From positions 7,157,506 to 7,221,505 of the forward strand of contig JAQFVV010006200.1 in assembly GCA_028023455.1 (NCBI GenBank): a DNA stretch of 64,000 nt, written 5' to 3'. Numbering within the stretch: position 1 is the first letter of the stretch; every line of letters starts with the position of its first letter. Below are positions 32,992 to 44,399 of the stretch, piece by piece. The notes beneath the pieces were generated by a model that saw only the letters and a program-made list of their open reading frames with translations, was not told the DNA's origin and made no database searches. Source of the DNA: Epiperipatus broadwayi. Its lineage: Eukaryota; Onychophora; Udeonychophora; Euonychophora; Peripatidae. Both the position numbers and the translations under genes were made by a program.

Positions 32992-33117
32992 TATTGGATG
33001 AGTAGGCATTAAATAGGGATTTATGCACAAACTTTCCTGCATCCAATGATTATGAAAGCTCACACTTGATGGCACTACTGTATGGAGGGTTTGGTACTCT
33101 TACTAAAATAAGTATTA

Positions 33118-36100
33118 TTTAGTAATTTTTCTTAATTCCTATACAGACAAAAATAGAGAATTGGAGACAAAGCTAATGATTTCAGATTAACATGGTACAT
33201 AAATATAAGTTTTCATTCAGAATTCAATATTTTGAGAGGATAGAAATGACACTTTTACTGTAAAATTTTATTATTAGGTATTATCAAATTAATGACTTGA
33301 TCATATAATTAGCATTTTCCCAGAATGTTTTAGTGTTTGTTAAGTTTTTTAGATTGTCCAAAGATATACTTAACTGTTGAAATGTGGTGTTAATCATCAT
33401 CAGCATTTCCAGAATTATGAATTTTTCTAATTATTTAAATCACATGTATCAGAATCACAGAAATACCATAAGAAATTCTGACCTCTATTTTAAAAATGTA
33501 AGTTATGGACACAACTTTTAAAATGAGAAACTCAAATATAATTGTATTCACTTTATGACAAGCAATAGCAAATGACTGACAGTATTAAGTTATTTAGTTA
33601 ATGGTAGTACTCAGATGAGAATAAAATTATTTTGGGCCACATAGTAGTACCCATCCAAAAACAAATGCTCTACTAGTAAACCTGGTGAAATAGAAATCCT
33701 TGATGTATTTTTGAGAATAACCATTTATTTGATTTTTCCTTATAAAGTTGCTTTGCCATTTTTTAAATTTTGTTTTGAATTACTGTTTGCATTGTATTGC
33801 TGGTATATATGTTTACTGAAGAAAATAATAATTTCTAACTGATAAATAAATAACATAAAACTGAAGTAAAATCAAAATATTTATTATATCTATTTATATA
33901 ACATTTTTTAAACATATATAGTTTACCACCTGTATGTTGTGGTTGCCAAATCATAAATGTGTAAAAACTGTCAGTAAGAATTAGCAGTTGTAAAACTGTT
34001 TGACTCAATTCAATAGACCTGACATTTCCAGCAATATTGGATTACCTTTGGAAAAGTAATACTATTTGTCATCAGCAGCTCCTAATCCAAACTTTAATCT
34101 GTCTCACTACTTCTGAAACAATGTATGTTAGTTTCAGGGTAATTCCAGACCAGTGAATTATTGTTATGAATATAACGCAGTAACCTAACTCCATTCTTAT
34201 AGCTACATTATCTATATTATTATAAACAACCAATTATATTGACATTGTTATTTGCTTAGCCTATTTATGGCATTAGCTATTTATTTACAGTATTGTTGAT
34301 TCTTTAGGTATCCATATTCAATTTCTAAATCTAAAAAGGTTTATAGTTTGGACAAGTGCATTATTGAGGGTAAGCTTTATATTTTCAATAATAAATTGAA
34401 TATATAGATATCTCATCACTTGCCTATTATAGTTGGCCAAATTACATATTTGTAGTTGTTTCCAGTAACAATCAGCGGTTAAAATAATGATGTGATTCAG
34501 TTCAATGAACTTAATATTTCTAGCTACATTAGTTTTCTTCATGAAAAACTCAATACTGTTTGCCACTAGCAGCTTTATTGCTCCAAATTTGGGCATACCT
34601 ATTCCTGCAAATATTGGCAAGTGTAATGATTTATGAATTCCTGTACATAGTAACTTAATACTCTCTAATATATAACCAGTTTCCCCTTACTATGAACTAT
34701 AACATTTACTGGCCTGCTTTTGGCTAAATTGTTTATATTTTTGTTGTTTCTTTAAGCTGCCATATCGTATTCTAAATTTGGTCTAGTAAATTTATGTAAA
34801 TTTGTACAAAAATTTTATTGCTACATGATACTCATAATCGTACCTTAATTGATACTTGTGATTCTGTTATCCATTTTGAATTTGAATAATTATTGAATTC
34901 AGGCACTTTGTGTCTATGATTGTTGATGATCTCATTTGGTGAGTTCACTAAAGATTCACATTAGTATACAGGTGAATTTAATTATTTTCATCTCTGTTTT
35001 TTTTTATGATACTGATTAGGCTTATAATTGGTCTTATCTTTTTCTGGCTTTGCAGTTATGTTTTGATTTTTTTCCAGATCCATCATTGACAAACCTTAAG
35101 ACTAAATGTCAATATCAGTTAGGTATCAGACGTACATTTTGACTACTTTTTATTTATCTAATCCCTGGATAGTGGTTATGCAATCTCTTAGCATCCAAGA
35201 GTGATTGATTCTCACAAAGTATATCAGCTTTTGTTTCTCAGATCAATGCAACTCATTTTCAATTGAGAGCTCAACTCTAAATATGTTATAGGCCAGGTAC
35301 AGCTTTTTAAATATTTTGTTTTTCCAGCCCAAATAGATTCATTTAATTAACATTAGTAATCTATGGTTTTACTGTTTATCTTAACTTTTGTTTATAAATC
35401 TATTTTACTGATTGATTGTCTTAGGTTTTATTTATTTATTTATTTTATTTGTTTATAAACTAACAGTCTTAGCTATTGATCCAATTTATGACCAGAAATT
35501 TGTGGGCAGTCTTTATCTAAGCTTACTATATTTGTGATCTGGTTTGTTGTAACCACTACAAAGTTATTGGACCAGGTCATATCTCATCAAATTGCTACAT
35601 TCATTTTTAGTTGTAATAAGAGGCAAGTATATTTCTTTTTACATGTTACTTTGCTTTTGTTTTACAGGAGATAGATTTGGTTATTTGTTAATCTACAATC
35701 ATTTTCCTGCTAAGTTATAATCAATATTTTTTTCATTATAAATGACAGCCCAAGTATTTTTGACACTATAGATACTGCAGATCAAGAAGATAGCTTCATT
35801 AATATTGGCATGATACTAATAGTAGTTCAATATTTGAGGACTTAATGTCTTTCAAACTTTTTATATTGTTTATATTATAAAAACAAAAAAAACATAAACA
35901 AGTAATATCTCTAAATGCATTAAAATGCAGGCATAGATTCACCAACCATAAATTTGAATGATCTTCTGCTTACATTGCATGCATAAAACACCTATTCTAT
36001 AACCCAAAAGAAAGCATGCTTTTCCCTCTCCATAAAATAAATTTTCTAATCCAGTTTGCATATATTTAAATATGTCACACATATATCCACCATGCTCACA

Positions 36101-37050
36101 CAACCCATTTGCTATGATTATGAGATAAAACTTCTCGAAAGTATTCAGCCAATTAATAGTACAATTTGTATTTAGCTTCATCATTGTCTGTGTTTTAACA
36201 CATTTGGAGATGTTAATTGTGTATATTAATATTATAAAAATTTTAGTTTTTTTTAAAGAATAGATTCTTATTTTCATTTCTCACTATATTGCTGTGCCTT
36301 CATATTTAAACAATTAGCTTCAAGATGGCTCATGTTATTGCAATATTTGCAAACTATACATCCATATGGACATTAAGTGTGTGCATACCAGTGGTATTTC
36401 ATGGTGCTTACTTTGTAAGTCTGCAATAATATGTTGCTGGACATTCTTAGGTTACTTTGAATAACAGAGTATTTGTCTGGTCCAGATTTCTGATTGATAA
36501 ATTTAATATTTTAATAAAGCTATATATTTATTATCATTTCAGTCAGAGACTCCTGAAATACAACAGTCTTAAAATTGGTGCTCAGATTCATTAATATTTG
36601 GCCCTTCTGCTACAGTCCTTCATCCAAGAGATAAAAGAGCCTCTCAGTGCATCATTTAGGAAATCTTTCCTGTAGAAAAATCTCTCATCTTTTGAATTCA
36701 AGTTATTCTTTATCAAAATCTAGCTATGATGGAAGTGTAGGAGATGATTAAGAGATGTAAAATTTTATAAAACTTTGCGCATACATTTTCCAGAGTTGCT
36801 AATATTAATTCATATTTTTAACTAGGTTCTATTGGCCAATTTTCTAGATTACCCAGGCTATATTCTTCCAGGAAAAGAATATTATCTATTCTGAATTAAC
36901 TATTTTTTTATCACGAGAAAAATAATAACTTTCTACCAAAAATCAATACTAAAAGTATTGATTGGATTGTTCTATTTTTTTTAACAATCTAATCAACTTA
37001 TTGCAAATAAATTCTGTCAGTACCACACTAATTCTGTTGGATATATATGA
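33118..37050. repeat. Region without genes, containing diverged copies of one long repeat
   Basis: At about 33940-34370 and 34380-34800 two stretches line up: CARTTCAATRRACYT.A.ATTTC, then CTGTTTGYCA, CAGCT, AGTAACYTAA, GGTTTATAGTTTGGACAAG. A third copy is spread over 37300-38050. Spacing of the first two is about 480 bp. I see no coding potential; 34830-36300 shows nothing recognisable. Confidence 0.45.
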
Positions 37051-37169
37051 CAGAAGTAAACTCTCCATACAGTAGTGCCAACAAGTGCAAGCTTTCATAA
37101 TCAATGAATGCAGGAATGTTTACAAAGGCTTCCACTTGGTGGTACTACTATATGGAGAGTTTTCTTCTG
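37051..37169. mobile_element. H2-family short foldback without hammerhead
   Basis: CAGAAGTAAACTCTCCATAC (37051-37070) and its inverted counterpart ending TTTTCTTCTG (37169) bracket a short stretch of H2 3' body (GTAGTGCCAACAAGTG, GAATGCAGGAA). Head and hammerhead are absent. A flanking duplication was not found. Confidence 0.6.
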
Positions 37170-37532
37170 TTATTAGCATGTGTTTTGCTGTCAGAAAGTA
37201 GTATTTTTTGATTACTAAACAAATAAGATACAATTAATGTAATGTCAAAATATTTAATGTATATATTTTCAGCAATAACATATTGAGTTTACTGCTGCGT
37301 ATAATCAGCAAGAGTACAAATGAATAGTTGTTCCACTGAAAGAATACTATAACATTTCCTCCATAAAATTATTGTTTTCAGCTATATTAGCTTGCCCTGT
37401 GAAAAATCTTACTCTACTTGCAATAAGCAGCTTTCTGCTTCAAACTTCAGCATGCCTGAATGCATTTGAAAATATTGTATAATATTAGGTTATTTTCCTT
37501 TATTTATTCTATTGTAATTACTTTTCAATATC

Positions 37533-37667
37533 ATGAACATTGGTGAAGTAAAGGTTTATTCAGTTTGGTTTATTGGGTGTGACTGAGTGAGCTTTAATCT
37601 GGCTTAATCATCTGAAAGCACACTCAATAAACCAAACTGAAGATATTTTCACTTCACCAAAATTCAT
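37533..37667. repeat. Foldback with 49-bp arms
   Basis: 37533-37581 (ATGAACATTGGTGAAGTAAA...) and 37619-37667 (...CACTTCACCAAAATTCAT) are inverted copies; the 20 bases CAGTTTGGTTTATTGGGTGT have a near-perfect complement. No hammerhead and no clear flanking duplication. Confidence 0.7.
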
Positions 37668-37833
37668 AACATTAAAAACTAATAAAAATATTGTGTAATG
37701 TACATTACTAACTGAGTAATTCCAAACTGGTAAATTACTATTTAGAACATTCATCAGTAATCTAATACTTCTTGTCAAATGGTTTTCTATTATATAACTA
37801 CCTCTCCTACCTTAGGGTGAACAATCAGCTTTA

Positions 37834-37946
37834 AACCACTAAACATCACATAATCACCATTTTCTATGTTACATAAAACATTAAAACAGTGACAAACTCT
37901 CTATACAATAGTCCTACCCAATATATGAAGAGTTTGTCATTGTTTT
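37834..37946 (+). mobile_element. H2-family miniature foldback with 14-bp imperfect target duplication
   Basis: Flanks AACAATCAGCTTTA (37820-37833) and AACAGTCAGATTTA (37947-37960) match at 12 of 14. The 113-bp unit has the H2 head (CATCACATAATCACC), then the antisense 3' end (GTGACAAACTCTCTATAC), a few bases, and the sense 3' end (GAAGAGTTTGTCATTG). The body and hammerhead are lost from both arms. It shows that head and both terminal arms are kept even in the smallest copies. Confidence 0.75.
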
Positions 37947-38949
37947 AACAGTCAGATTTATTGATCTAATTACTTGATTGGCTTGTTTCATATTATATTC
38001 TGAATCTAATCTAGAGGGCATTATAGTTTAGACAAGTTTAAGACAAGTCCATGACATGTAGGATTTTGAATTTAAAACAAATATTTACAATGTGTTAATT
38101 AAAGTGGTTCAAAAAAGGTTAAAACATTTAAAATAACAAAACAGATTTGAATTTGTGATAAAGAAAATTTATTTAAAGCCGAGCACTTTCAATACTGAGT
38201 AATATCATAATCATATCATCATGTGACTGAAGGAAGTTGAGATCTAGATTTAAAATTCCTTTTGAATATTAAAAAAATAGATTATCATAAAATTGAATTT
38301 TTAGGAGTAGGTTTACATATTAATAACTAAAGTGGTTGCTACAAGTGCCATTTTTTTTTAGAAAGAAGGTTATTAGAATACTTTTTATTGATGGCATGAT
38401 TATCTTAAGCTATTGACCAAGCTTCATTCACCTTTCCCTTTCTATAATCTCTCAAATGATGTCAGCCATAGAGAGATCAAAGTTATGGCCTGATGGCAAC
38501 TCATAATACCAAAAAAAATGGAAGAATATTCATTGTTTTTCTTGGCCCAGTTGTACAGATGTTTAGTCTGGGAAAGTTTATAGATAAGTTAGTTCAGATT
38601 TCACCATAGTAAGACTTCAAGCATTTAGGTTCTTTCAATTATATTTTGTACACAATTTGATGTGAAGTCTCTTTAGGTATTTTGTCTTTTGAATTATTTC
38701 ATAATTTATTTAAAGATGGAGACAGCAAAAACAAATATTGTATTTATTGATACATGTAATGTTTATTTTGTGTGTGCAAATTTTGAATATAAGGAGACTA
38801 GAGCACTTTTTATTATCAGGTTGAATGTTTGTAGGGTGCAAGATTTCATTATAAAAATTTGTGATAATTGTGGTTATTTTTTTATAATTGTACCCAATGT
38901 TTATTAGATTTTTAGTGTATATATCAATGTTACTTCTCTGATCAGCCTC

Positions 38950-40200
38950 AAATTTGCACAACTTTAAACTTCTATGAAGAAAGCCTTTTATTCCAACTTA
39001 TTTAAGGGAGAAGGGAGTATTAGACATAGAGTGTCTGGTGCCTTTTACATTTAATAGTTTTAAAACCTTCCTATAATCTAAAACATTGTTGTGCAGGAAG
39101 CCATCTGCCTTTTTGATGGTTCAAGTTAGAGCCATTGCAGGTGCTAATTCAATATAAATTTTACTAGTAGTTTTTAGCACATACAAAAGTATTGTCCACG
39201 TATCTGGAATAGAAGACTGTATTTGACATGCAATCAAATTTTCAAATTTGGACAAGTACAGACTAATGAATAGGAACCTCATAGGCCAGCCATGATTCAT
39301 TCTATATATTTAATGATTAATTGATGCGATTATTTCACACTAATCCAATTTAATGTGTTTCTAATAAAGTTTTTTTTTTCGATGTTATAATTGACTTGTT
39401 GCAAAAATTCTTCTATGATTTTAATACATTCATAACAAGGGACAGATCTATACAATTTTTAATGTCCGGAGAGGCAATTTTGCAGCTATCATTGATTTTG
39501 AAATTTTGAATTTTTTCAATAAATTCATAAGATTTCAAACTGTATGAACCAAAACCGAAATCATCTATGAGCTAAGAGAAAACAAGCTTAGCTGTGTAGT
39601 AAAGGTAAGATCCAACCAAAGTCAAGAAGAAGGCGAAGAGGGAAATTTTCCTTGTACAACTTGATATTTGCAAATATTCTATGAACAAGGGCAGCAGATG
39701 GGCATATTTTATAGTAATCAGAACTTGAAAATGCTTTGCCTTGATGTTTTCTAAGAATTAAAGCAACAAATTTATCTTTTCTAGCCTTTAAATTATACTC
39801 ATTTATTTTGGTAAAATGGAAGCTGACAATTTTCTGGCTAATTTTAAAGTCAAACTCTTGCCGTTTTAAAAGCACAAGCCTATTGCCTTTACCTTCTTTT
39901 AGGCAAACAAGGTTATTCTCCTAATAAAATTTTTAATGCACTTAATATTATGTAGTCCAGAAATTTTTTTTTATTAGCTTTAGGTATATATTTCAAAATA
40001 TTAGACGCCTTTTCCATGACTCTTTCTTTCTCTGGGTCGTTTTCATATTTAGATTCAAAATCAGTGACTATTTCCATTTCAATATAGCGATATTCACCAC
40101 CTACAAATCTGGATCCGTAATTTAAAATTTTATCAGCCACTTCCGGAAATTCAACAGTCGAAATGTTGATTGTGTTAATTAAGAAATTATGCTGTCTTTC
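38950..40200 (-). pseudogene. Penelope-like element reverse transcriptase relic
   Basis: Minus strand, 5' to 3': an N-terminal part (40140-39913) with EKASNILKYIPKANKKKF; after a frameshift LKEGKGNRLVLLKRQEF, matching the 'KADKGNxVVxL' block; then FTKINEYN and DYYKICPSAALVHRIFANIK with LYKENFPLR, matching the 'YGLPKxHK..PLRP' block (39875-39588). Further on are SYSLKSYEFIEKIQNF and, at about 39195-39225, the catalytic box as SRYVDNTFV, with YVDN for YVDD. The order and spacing fit Penelope-like elements, which move by target-primed reverse transcription. Stops, frameshifts and the D-to-N change show it is inactive. No GIY-YIG endonuclease part was found. Relevance: Penelope-like elements elsewhere carry minimal-stem-III hammerheads like those in this window. 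Confidence 0.72.
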
Positions 40201-41078
40201 TAATATTATTATTGTAAGTTGATTTTATATATATTAAAGAATTTTTTGACTTTTAGATTTAAATATTAATATTTTAGTAAGATTTTTTCCATGTATTTTA
40301 TGAATGACTTTCAGTTATGATGTAATATAAAGCAAAGTATCAATTTACAAAAAGGCATTTTAAACTAAACTTACCATTCAATAAACGTAATTATGTGATT
40401 CACCATAGGAAATCACTTTTAGCTCAAGTTTAGTAAATGATGAAAATCTTCTAACTGGTATCTATAACTCTATAAAAGAATCTGGATTAATTGTGATGTT
40501 ATTTAGGTGGGCATGATGAACCGGACAAATACTATTACTAGATGGTATATTTTTAACTTGCAATGCTAATGTCAATTATAAAATCAAACAGAAGATGTCT
40601 CATTGAAATATTGACAGACATATTGATTAATTATATGAACTTTTTATTTTTTAATTATTTTGTTAAAACAAATCTGATTGAAAATAATACTCTTAACATA
40701 ATAAACCTAAAAAGTAACTAATAGATGATTGAAAGATGATAATATATTTTTAAAGTATATATTATTTAATCTAAAAATAATAAAAAATTTTAATTGAAAT
40801 TTTTTTATTTCTTAACTGTTTTAATCACAAAAATTCATCCATTCGGCAGATGATTATGTAAATTGCAGAAGTATTTTTTACTAAATGCTTGAAGCTTTCT
40901 TTCTGAATTTAATAGATACAAAGGAAAGCTTTTTAAATTAAACTAAAACAGGGGGAAGTATTTATTATATTGTTTAATTAATATTTATTACACTGTTTAA
41001 TTAATTATAATTTTTATGGCATATTTAATTATTTATTGATCCAAATTAAATTTTTAGTAACTTTCAATTAAGTGAAAA

Positions 41079-41318
41079 CCAAAACTGTTCAAGTTAATAT
41101 TAAAGGTAAAATAAAACTAATATTAAAGTCTTAAATGCATTGAGACACCTTTCGGCAAATTACTGCCAGAATCATATTGCTGAATAGACTTGCGCTATTC
41201 CATTCAGCACTATGATTCTAGCAGCAATATGCTGAAAACTGGCTCAGTGCTTTTAAGATTTTCTTATTAGTTTCATTTTTGCCTTTTCATATTAACTTGA
41301 ACAGTACAAATTTGATAG
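41079..41318. mobile_element. Foldback retroposon, family FB6, with 13-bp target duplication
   Basis: Perfect direct repeats AATTAAGTGAAAA at 41066-41078 and 41319-41331 enclose a palindrome with arms of about 105 bp (41084-41190 and about 41196-41305; outermost match ACTGTTCAAGTTAATATTAA). The very centre is a short hairpin GAATAG/CTATTC. No hammerhead or open frame. Confidence 0.82.
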
Positions 41319-41786
41319 AATTAAGTGAAAAATAATTTTGCAACAAATTATCTGGAAGATTCTGTGGAATTTGAGTCCCACTAATGCCTGATTGATTTTT
41401 CAAAAGTTCCATTCAGTTAACCAGAGCTGGACTGTTTTTTTTTAATTATATTACTCAGCTGAGAACTGATCCTAAATTTTCAGTATCTTCAAAGTTTATT
41501 ATTGGAAAACAAATCTTAGAATATAAACCACAAGAAACATGTCCAAATTTTATAATTTAAACTTTAACAGTTTATAAACAAGATCAGCTTTCTTTTTTAT
41601 TGATATCTATAAAATAAGCTTGAGGAGTCACTGTTTGTTCAAGCTAATTACAGATGGCACAATCACATATTGGGTGAGCTAAAGAATCAAATGATCTTAT
41701 GCTGAAACAAATATTTTAAATAACAAAATTGTAAGTCTAAGATATCCATTATAAGAAGAGGGGAGAAAAATACCTCTCGAAACGTT

Positions 41787-41937
41787 GTGCATATACTAAC
41801 CTGTTTGCTGTGATATTACTAACAGTTAGTGCACATACTAACCTGTTTGCTGTGATATTACTAACATTTGTTTGCTGTGATATTACTAACAGTTGGTGCA
41901 TATACTAACCTGTTTGCTGTGATATTACTAACAGTTG
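41787..41937. repeat. Tandem array of a 42-bp unit, 3.6 copies
   Basis: Units start GTGCATATACTAACC and contain TTTGCTGTGATATTACTAAC; full copies at 41787, 41829 and 41896, with a truncated one at 41870-41895. Divergence is very low, so the array is young. Each unit has two TACTAAC-like words, a sequence resembling a splice branch point, but no gene context supports that. Confidence 0.9.
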
Positions 41938-41960
41938 AATACACTTGGAATATTTAACTA

Positions 41961-42031
41961 AAATTAAAACTTTTCTAAAGACATTCAACATGCATATTAG
42001 ATGATGGAAATAGTCCAATATAAAAATACAG
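41961..42031. repeat. Single-arm copy of the FB5 foldback
   Basis: AACTTTTCTAAAGACATTCA... to ...CCAATATAAAAATAC matches the loop plus one arm of the 13.7-kb element in reverse orientation, without the second arm. Confidence 0.7.
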
Positions 42032-43255
42032 CTATAATTATATACAGTTAAATAAATATATATTAAAATATCTATCTTTTTATATATACTTCAAACATTT
42101 AAATAACAACATCTCAAAAAAGGCAAATGATATTTCTGGCTGCACCAACACTCTTCAAACAATTTAGGTCACAACTCTTATATGCTTCTACATCTTTATT
42201 CAGTATAGCTTAGTTTATGATAACTAAACTATTTGTAACTTCAATTGGTTTTAAAGAGTGAGTTTGAAAGAGAAAAAATTTAAAAAATAAAAATGATAAT
42301 CGCAGAATTTTGAAAATAATTGGAAGTAAAAAAAATCATTTTAAATCGCTAACTTAAATAACATTTATTATCGTAAAAAATTTAAATATGAAAATAAGAA
42401 ATATTAAACAAACTTAAATAAAGACATTATTAGTTGATCTAAATGGAGGAATTGTTATAACATGAAGAGGACAGACAAAAATAGAGCAGATAAACAAGAT
42501 AGCAATTAAGATGGTTGAAAATAATTATTGATGGCCAAATAATATATATACATATGTTCATATATGTGGTTGTATGTAAAATAATATATACAATTTTCAT
42601 TAAAAATTATAGAATAGGCAGTGTAACATTTGTGCATTATAAGTGACACATTTTAATTCAAGAATCTTCAATGCGAGTCCAGATTACTCATCTTTTTACT
42701 TAAAACGTTACAGAAATAAATATTTACTTTTTTGAAATGCGAAATTTCAATATACATTAAATACCGGAAGAGTAATGGAAATAATTAGATAATCAATTAC
42801 TATCCTTGAATATAATACTGATTTACCTAGATAATTCTAAACAAAAAGTTTATTTTCTTAACGCACATATATACACATTCACGTGCTTGTGTATAATGAA
42901 ATTCAAGAAAGCATTTATTCTTAAACACATTTATCTGGCTATATAAATAAACGCTGTACTCAGTTTATCAGTTAAATGTATATACATTATATTAAAAAAA
43001 TGCGATATTGGTATTAGGACGTTATTTTTATATATTTATCATTATTAGCGCTTTATAATTTGCCTAGGTGTGATTTATGGATACATACACACACACACAC
43101 GAAATTATATTACTACCCTTAGACAAATGTATAATAATAAAAACTCTTGTAAATTAAAATGCTATTGTTTTTTTACTTTAAATAATTATATACATTTTTT
43201 TTATTATGATGATGAACTTTTTACCTTATACAAAACTGAGCATTCTTGAACACTT
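42032..43255. other. AT-rich spacer downstream of the receptor gene
   Basis: No gene. For the minus-strand receptor this is 3' flanking DNA. A polyadenylation signal was not assigned because AATAAA-like words are too common in this composition. Confidence 0.4.
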
Positions 43256-44380
43256 TTATGAATCTTTGGAAGATGATAACCCTGTCTCCGCAGTTTCTAC
43301 TTCATTTGTACAACTAGCGCAGATACATAATGCCCTAAAGGCTTTTTTGAAGGTTTTATTGGATACGTAATATAACATAGGATTAAGTGTTGAGTTGCAG
43401 TATCCAAGCCAGGTAACTGTATGAGTAATTTTAAATCCTTGAGTCCTATCTAAACTATAAAAAGGTTCAATGACATTGAGAATAAAAAAAGGAAACCAAC
43501 ACATACTAAAAGCTCCCATTATGATACTAAGAGTTTTTGCAGCTTTGTATTCACGACGGAACGTTCTTCCTGCAGAATTTTTTTTCCCGTTCGTTAAATT
43601 GTTTTCGGTAACTCTCTTACCGCAAATCGTGGAAACGCTCATTTCTAAATCCGCAATTTGCTGTTCTTGATGCTGTGCAATTACAAAAATCCTCGTGTAA
43701 CAAATTACCATTAATATGACTGGGATATAAAAAGCTATAGCCGAACATATGACAGCAAAATACTCATTAACACGCAAAACACAAACAGAGCAACTGACCC
43801 AATCATCATGTCCAGTTTTATGTAATTCTGCCATAATGGGGAAAAATGAAATTCCGGCAGGTATCGTCCAGCAACTTAACAATAGAATAATTTGTAATCT
43901 TTTATTCATGCGAGAAGTATAATGAAACGGATCTGTTATGGCCCAATATCTGTCTAAAGCAATACAGGATAAATGCACGATCGATGCTGTAGTTCCGTAA
44001 ACATCAAAACAATTAAATATTTTACAAAACAAAGGGTCAAATTCCCACATACCATTCTGAACTTGAATTAAAATTGACACAGGCATAACAATAATTCCAA
44101 CTAAAAGGTCAGCTATTGCTAAAGAAAAAACAAAGTGATTCGTTTTTGTTCTCATATAATTAAACTTAAAAATAGCCAATAAAACTAATATATTCCCTAT
44201 GATTGTCAACATAACAATAATGCTTAAAACAAAAGCAATAATTATTTGTTCTATATAATCATATCCCAACGAATAAATATTAATGCAATCGTCAATCGAC
44301 GTTAAACTATTATTCAAACTGCCGACTTCGGCCGTGCCTTCTTCGAGAAAACTCTCATTTAAACTGCTGTAGATTAGCAT
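43256..44380 (-). CDS. Serotonin-type (5-HT4-like) G-protein-coupled receptor, single exon
   Basis: A 374-residue rhodopsin-family receptor with all seven membrane segments and no interruption. Visible marks: N-glycosylation sites N8 and N23 before TM1; GN in TM1 (N63); LAIAD in TM2 (D91); C119 at the TM3 top; D126, the amine-binding aspartate; DRY at 143-145; W171 in TM4; CSAIAFYIP in TM5 (C212, S213, A216, P220); CWFPFF in TM6 (W295, P297); WLGYxNS then NPMLY in TM7 (N333-Y337); and tail cysteines 352, 354 and 357, likely palmitoylated. The CW.IP..ISF.PIM block in TM4, the CSxxAFYIP of TM5 and the AKTL.IIMG start of TM6 are 5-HT4-like, so the likely ligand is serotonin or a related amine at the plasma membrane. 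Start: the open frame reaches a GTG at 44392, but an in-frame TAA lies at 44399-44401 and the first ATG is at 44380. Ligand and coupling are inferred. An upstream non-coding exon cannot be excluded. Confidence 0.9.
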   Translation of the reverse strand: MLIYSSLNESFLEEGTAEVGSLNNSLTSIDDCINIYSLGYDYIEQIIIAFVLSIIVMLTIIGNILVLLAIFKFNYMRTKTNHFVFSLAIADLLVGIIVMPVSILIQVQNGMWEFDPLFCKIFNCFDVYGTTASIVHLSCIALDRYWAITDPFHYTSRMNKRLQIILLLSCWTIPAGISFFPIMAELHKTGHDDWVSCSVCVLRVNEYFAVICSAIAFYIPVILMVICYTRIFVIAQHQEQQIADLEMSVSTICGKRVTENNLTNGKKNSAGRTFRREYKAAKTLSIIMGAFSMCWFPFFILNVIEPFYSLDRTQGFKITHTVTWLGYCNSTLNPMLYYVSNKTFKKAFRALCICASCTNEVETAETGLSSSKDS

Positions 44381-44394
44381 TCCAAGCCGCACAT
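44374..44394 (-). promoter_or_regulatory. Short upstream ORF overlapping the receptor start codon
   Basis: An ATG at 44394 opens a six-codon frame that ends in TAA at 44376-44374, overlapping the receptor ATG at 44380 in another frame. If the transcript includes it, it would compete with or modulate receptor initiation. Transcription start is unknown, so this is only a possibility. Confidence 0.3.
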
Positions 44395-44399
44395 AATTT

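Larger units (their letters stand above)
32552..33103 (+). mobile_element. H2-family foldback retroposon with two hammerheads
   Basis: Flanking direct repeats at 32538-32551 and 33104-33117 (TAAAATAA.T.TTA) agree at 12 of 14 bases. Order: H2 head (ACATGATCACCATTTC, 32552-32580), antisense body (about 32582-32775), loop, sense body (about 32908-33103). The arms differ at many internal positions, yet the outermost about 20 bases (AGTAAGAGTACCAAACTCTCC and its complement) match almost perfectly. Hammerheads lie at 32690-32735 (minus) and 32950-32991 (plus). No coding sequence. Confidence 0.8.
37300..38050. repeat. Third diverged copy of the 34-kb repeat, split by two foldbacks
   Basis: GCTATATTAGCTTGCC, CTTGCAATAAGCAGCTTTC, GAGTAATTCCAAACTGG and GCATTATAGTTTAGACAAG follow the order seen at 34.0-34.8 kb. 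The foldback at 37533-37667 and the H2 element at 37834-37946 interrupt it. Confidence 0.45.

Noticed and set aside
35939-36277. 112-codon minus-strand frame as a protein
   Set aside because: No motif, low-complexity hydrophobic/asparagine-rich composition typical of chance frames in AT-rich DNA, and no start or splice context.
32582-37169. Inverted target-site duplications flanking H2 foldbacks
   Set aside because: The copy-specific terminal bases are symmetrical and at first looked like inverted target duplications. But proper direct repeats (12 of 14 bases) lie outside them for the 32.6- and 37.8-kb copies, so the symmetrical ends belong to the element.
41787-41937. 42-bp tandem array as a CRISPR array
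   Set aside because: Units are contiguous with no unique spacers, and the context is eukaryotic.
44381-44392. Receptor translation start at GTG (44392)
   Set aside because: GTG is not a normal eukaryotic start; an in-frame stop lies just upstream at 44399-44401 and the first ATG in frame is at 44380.
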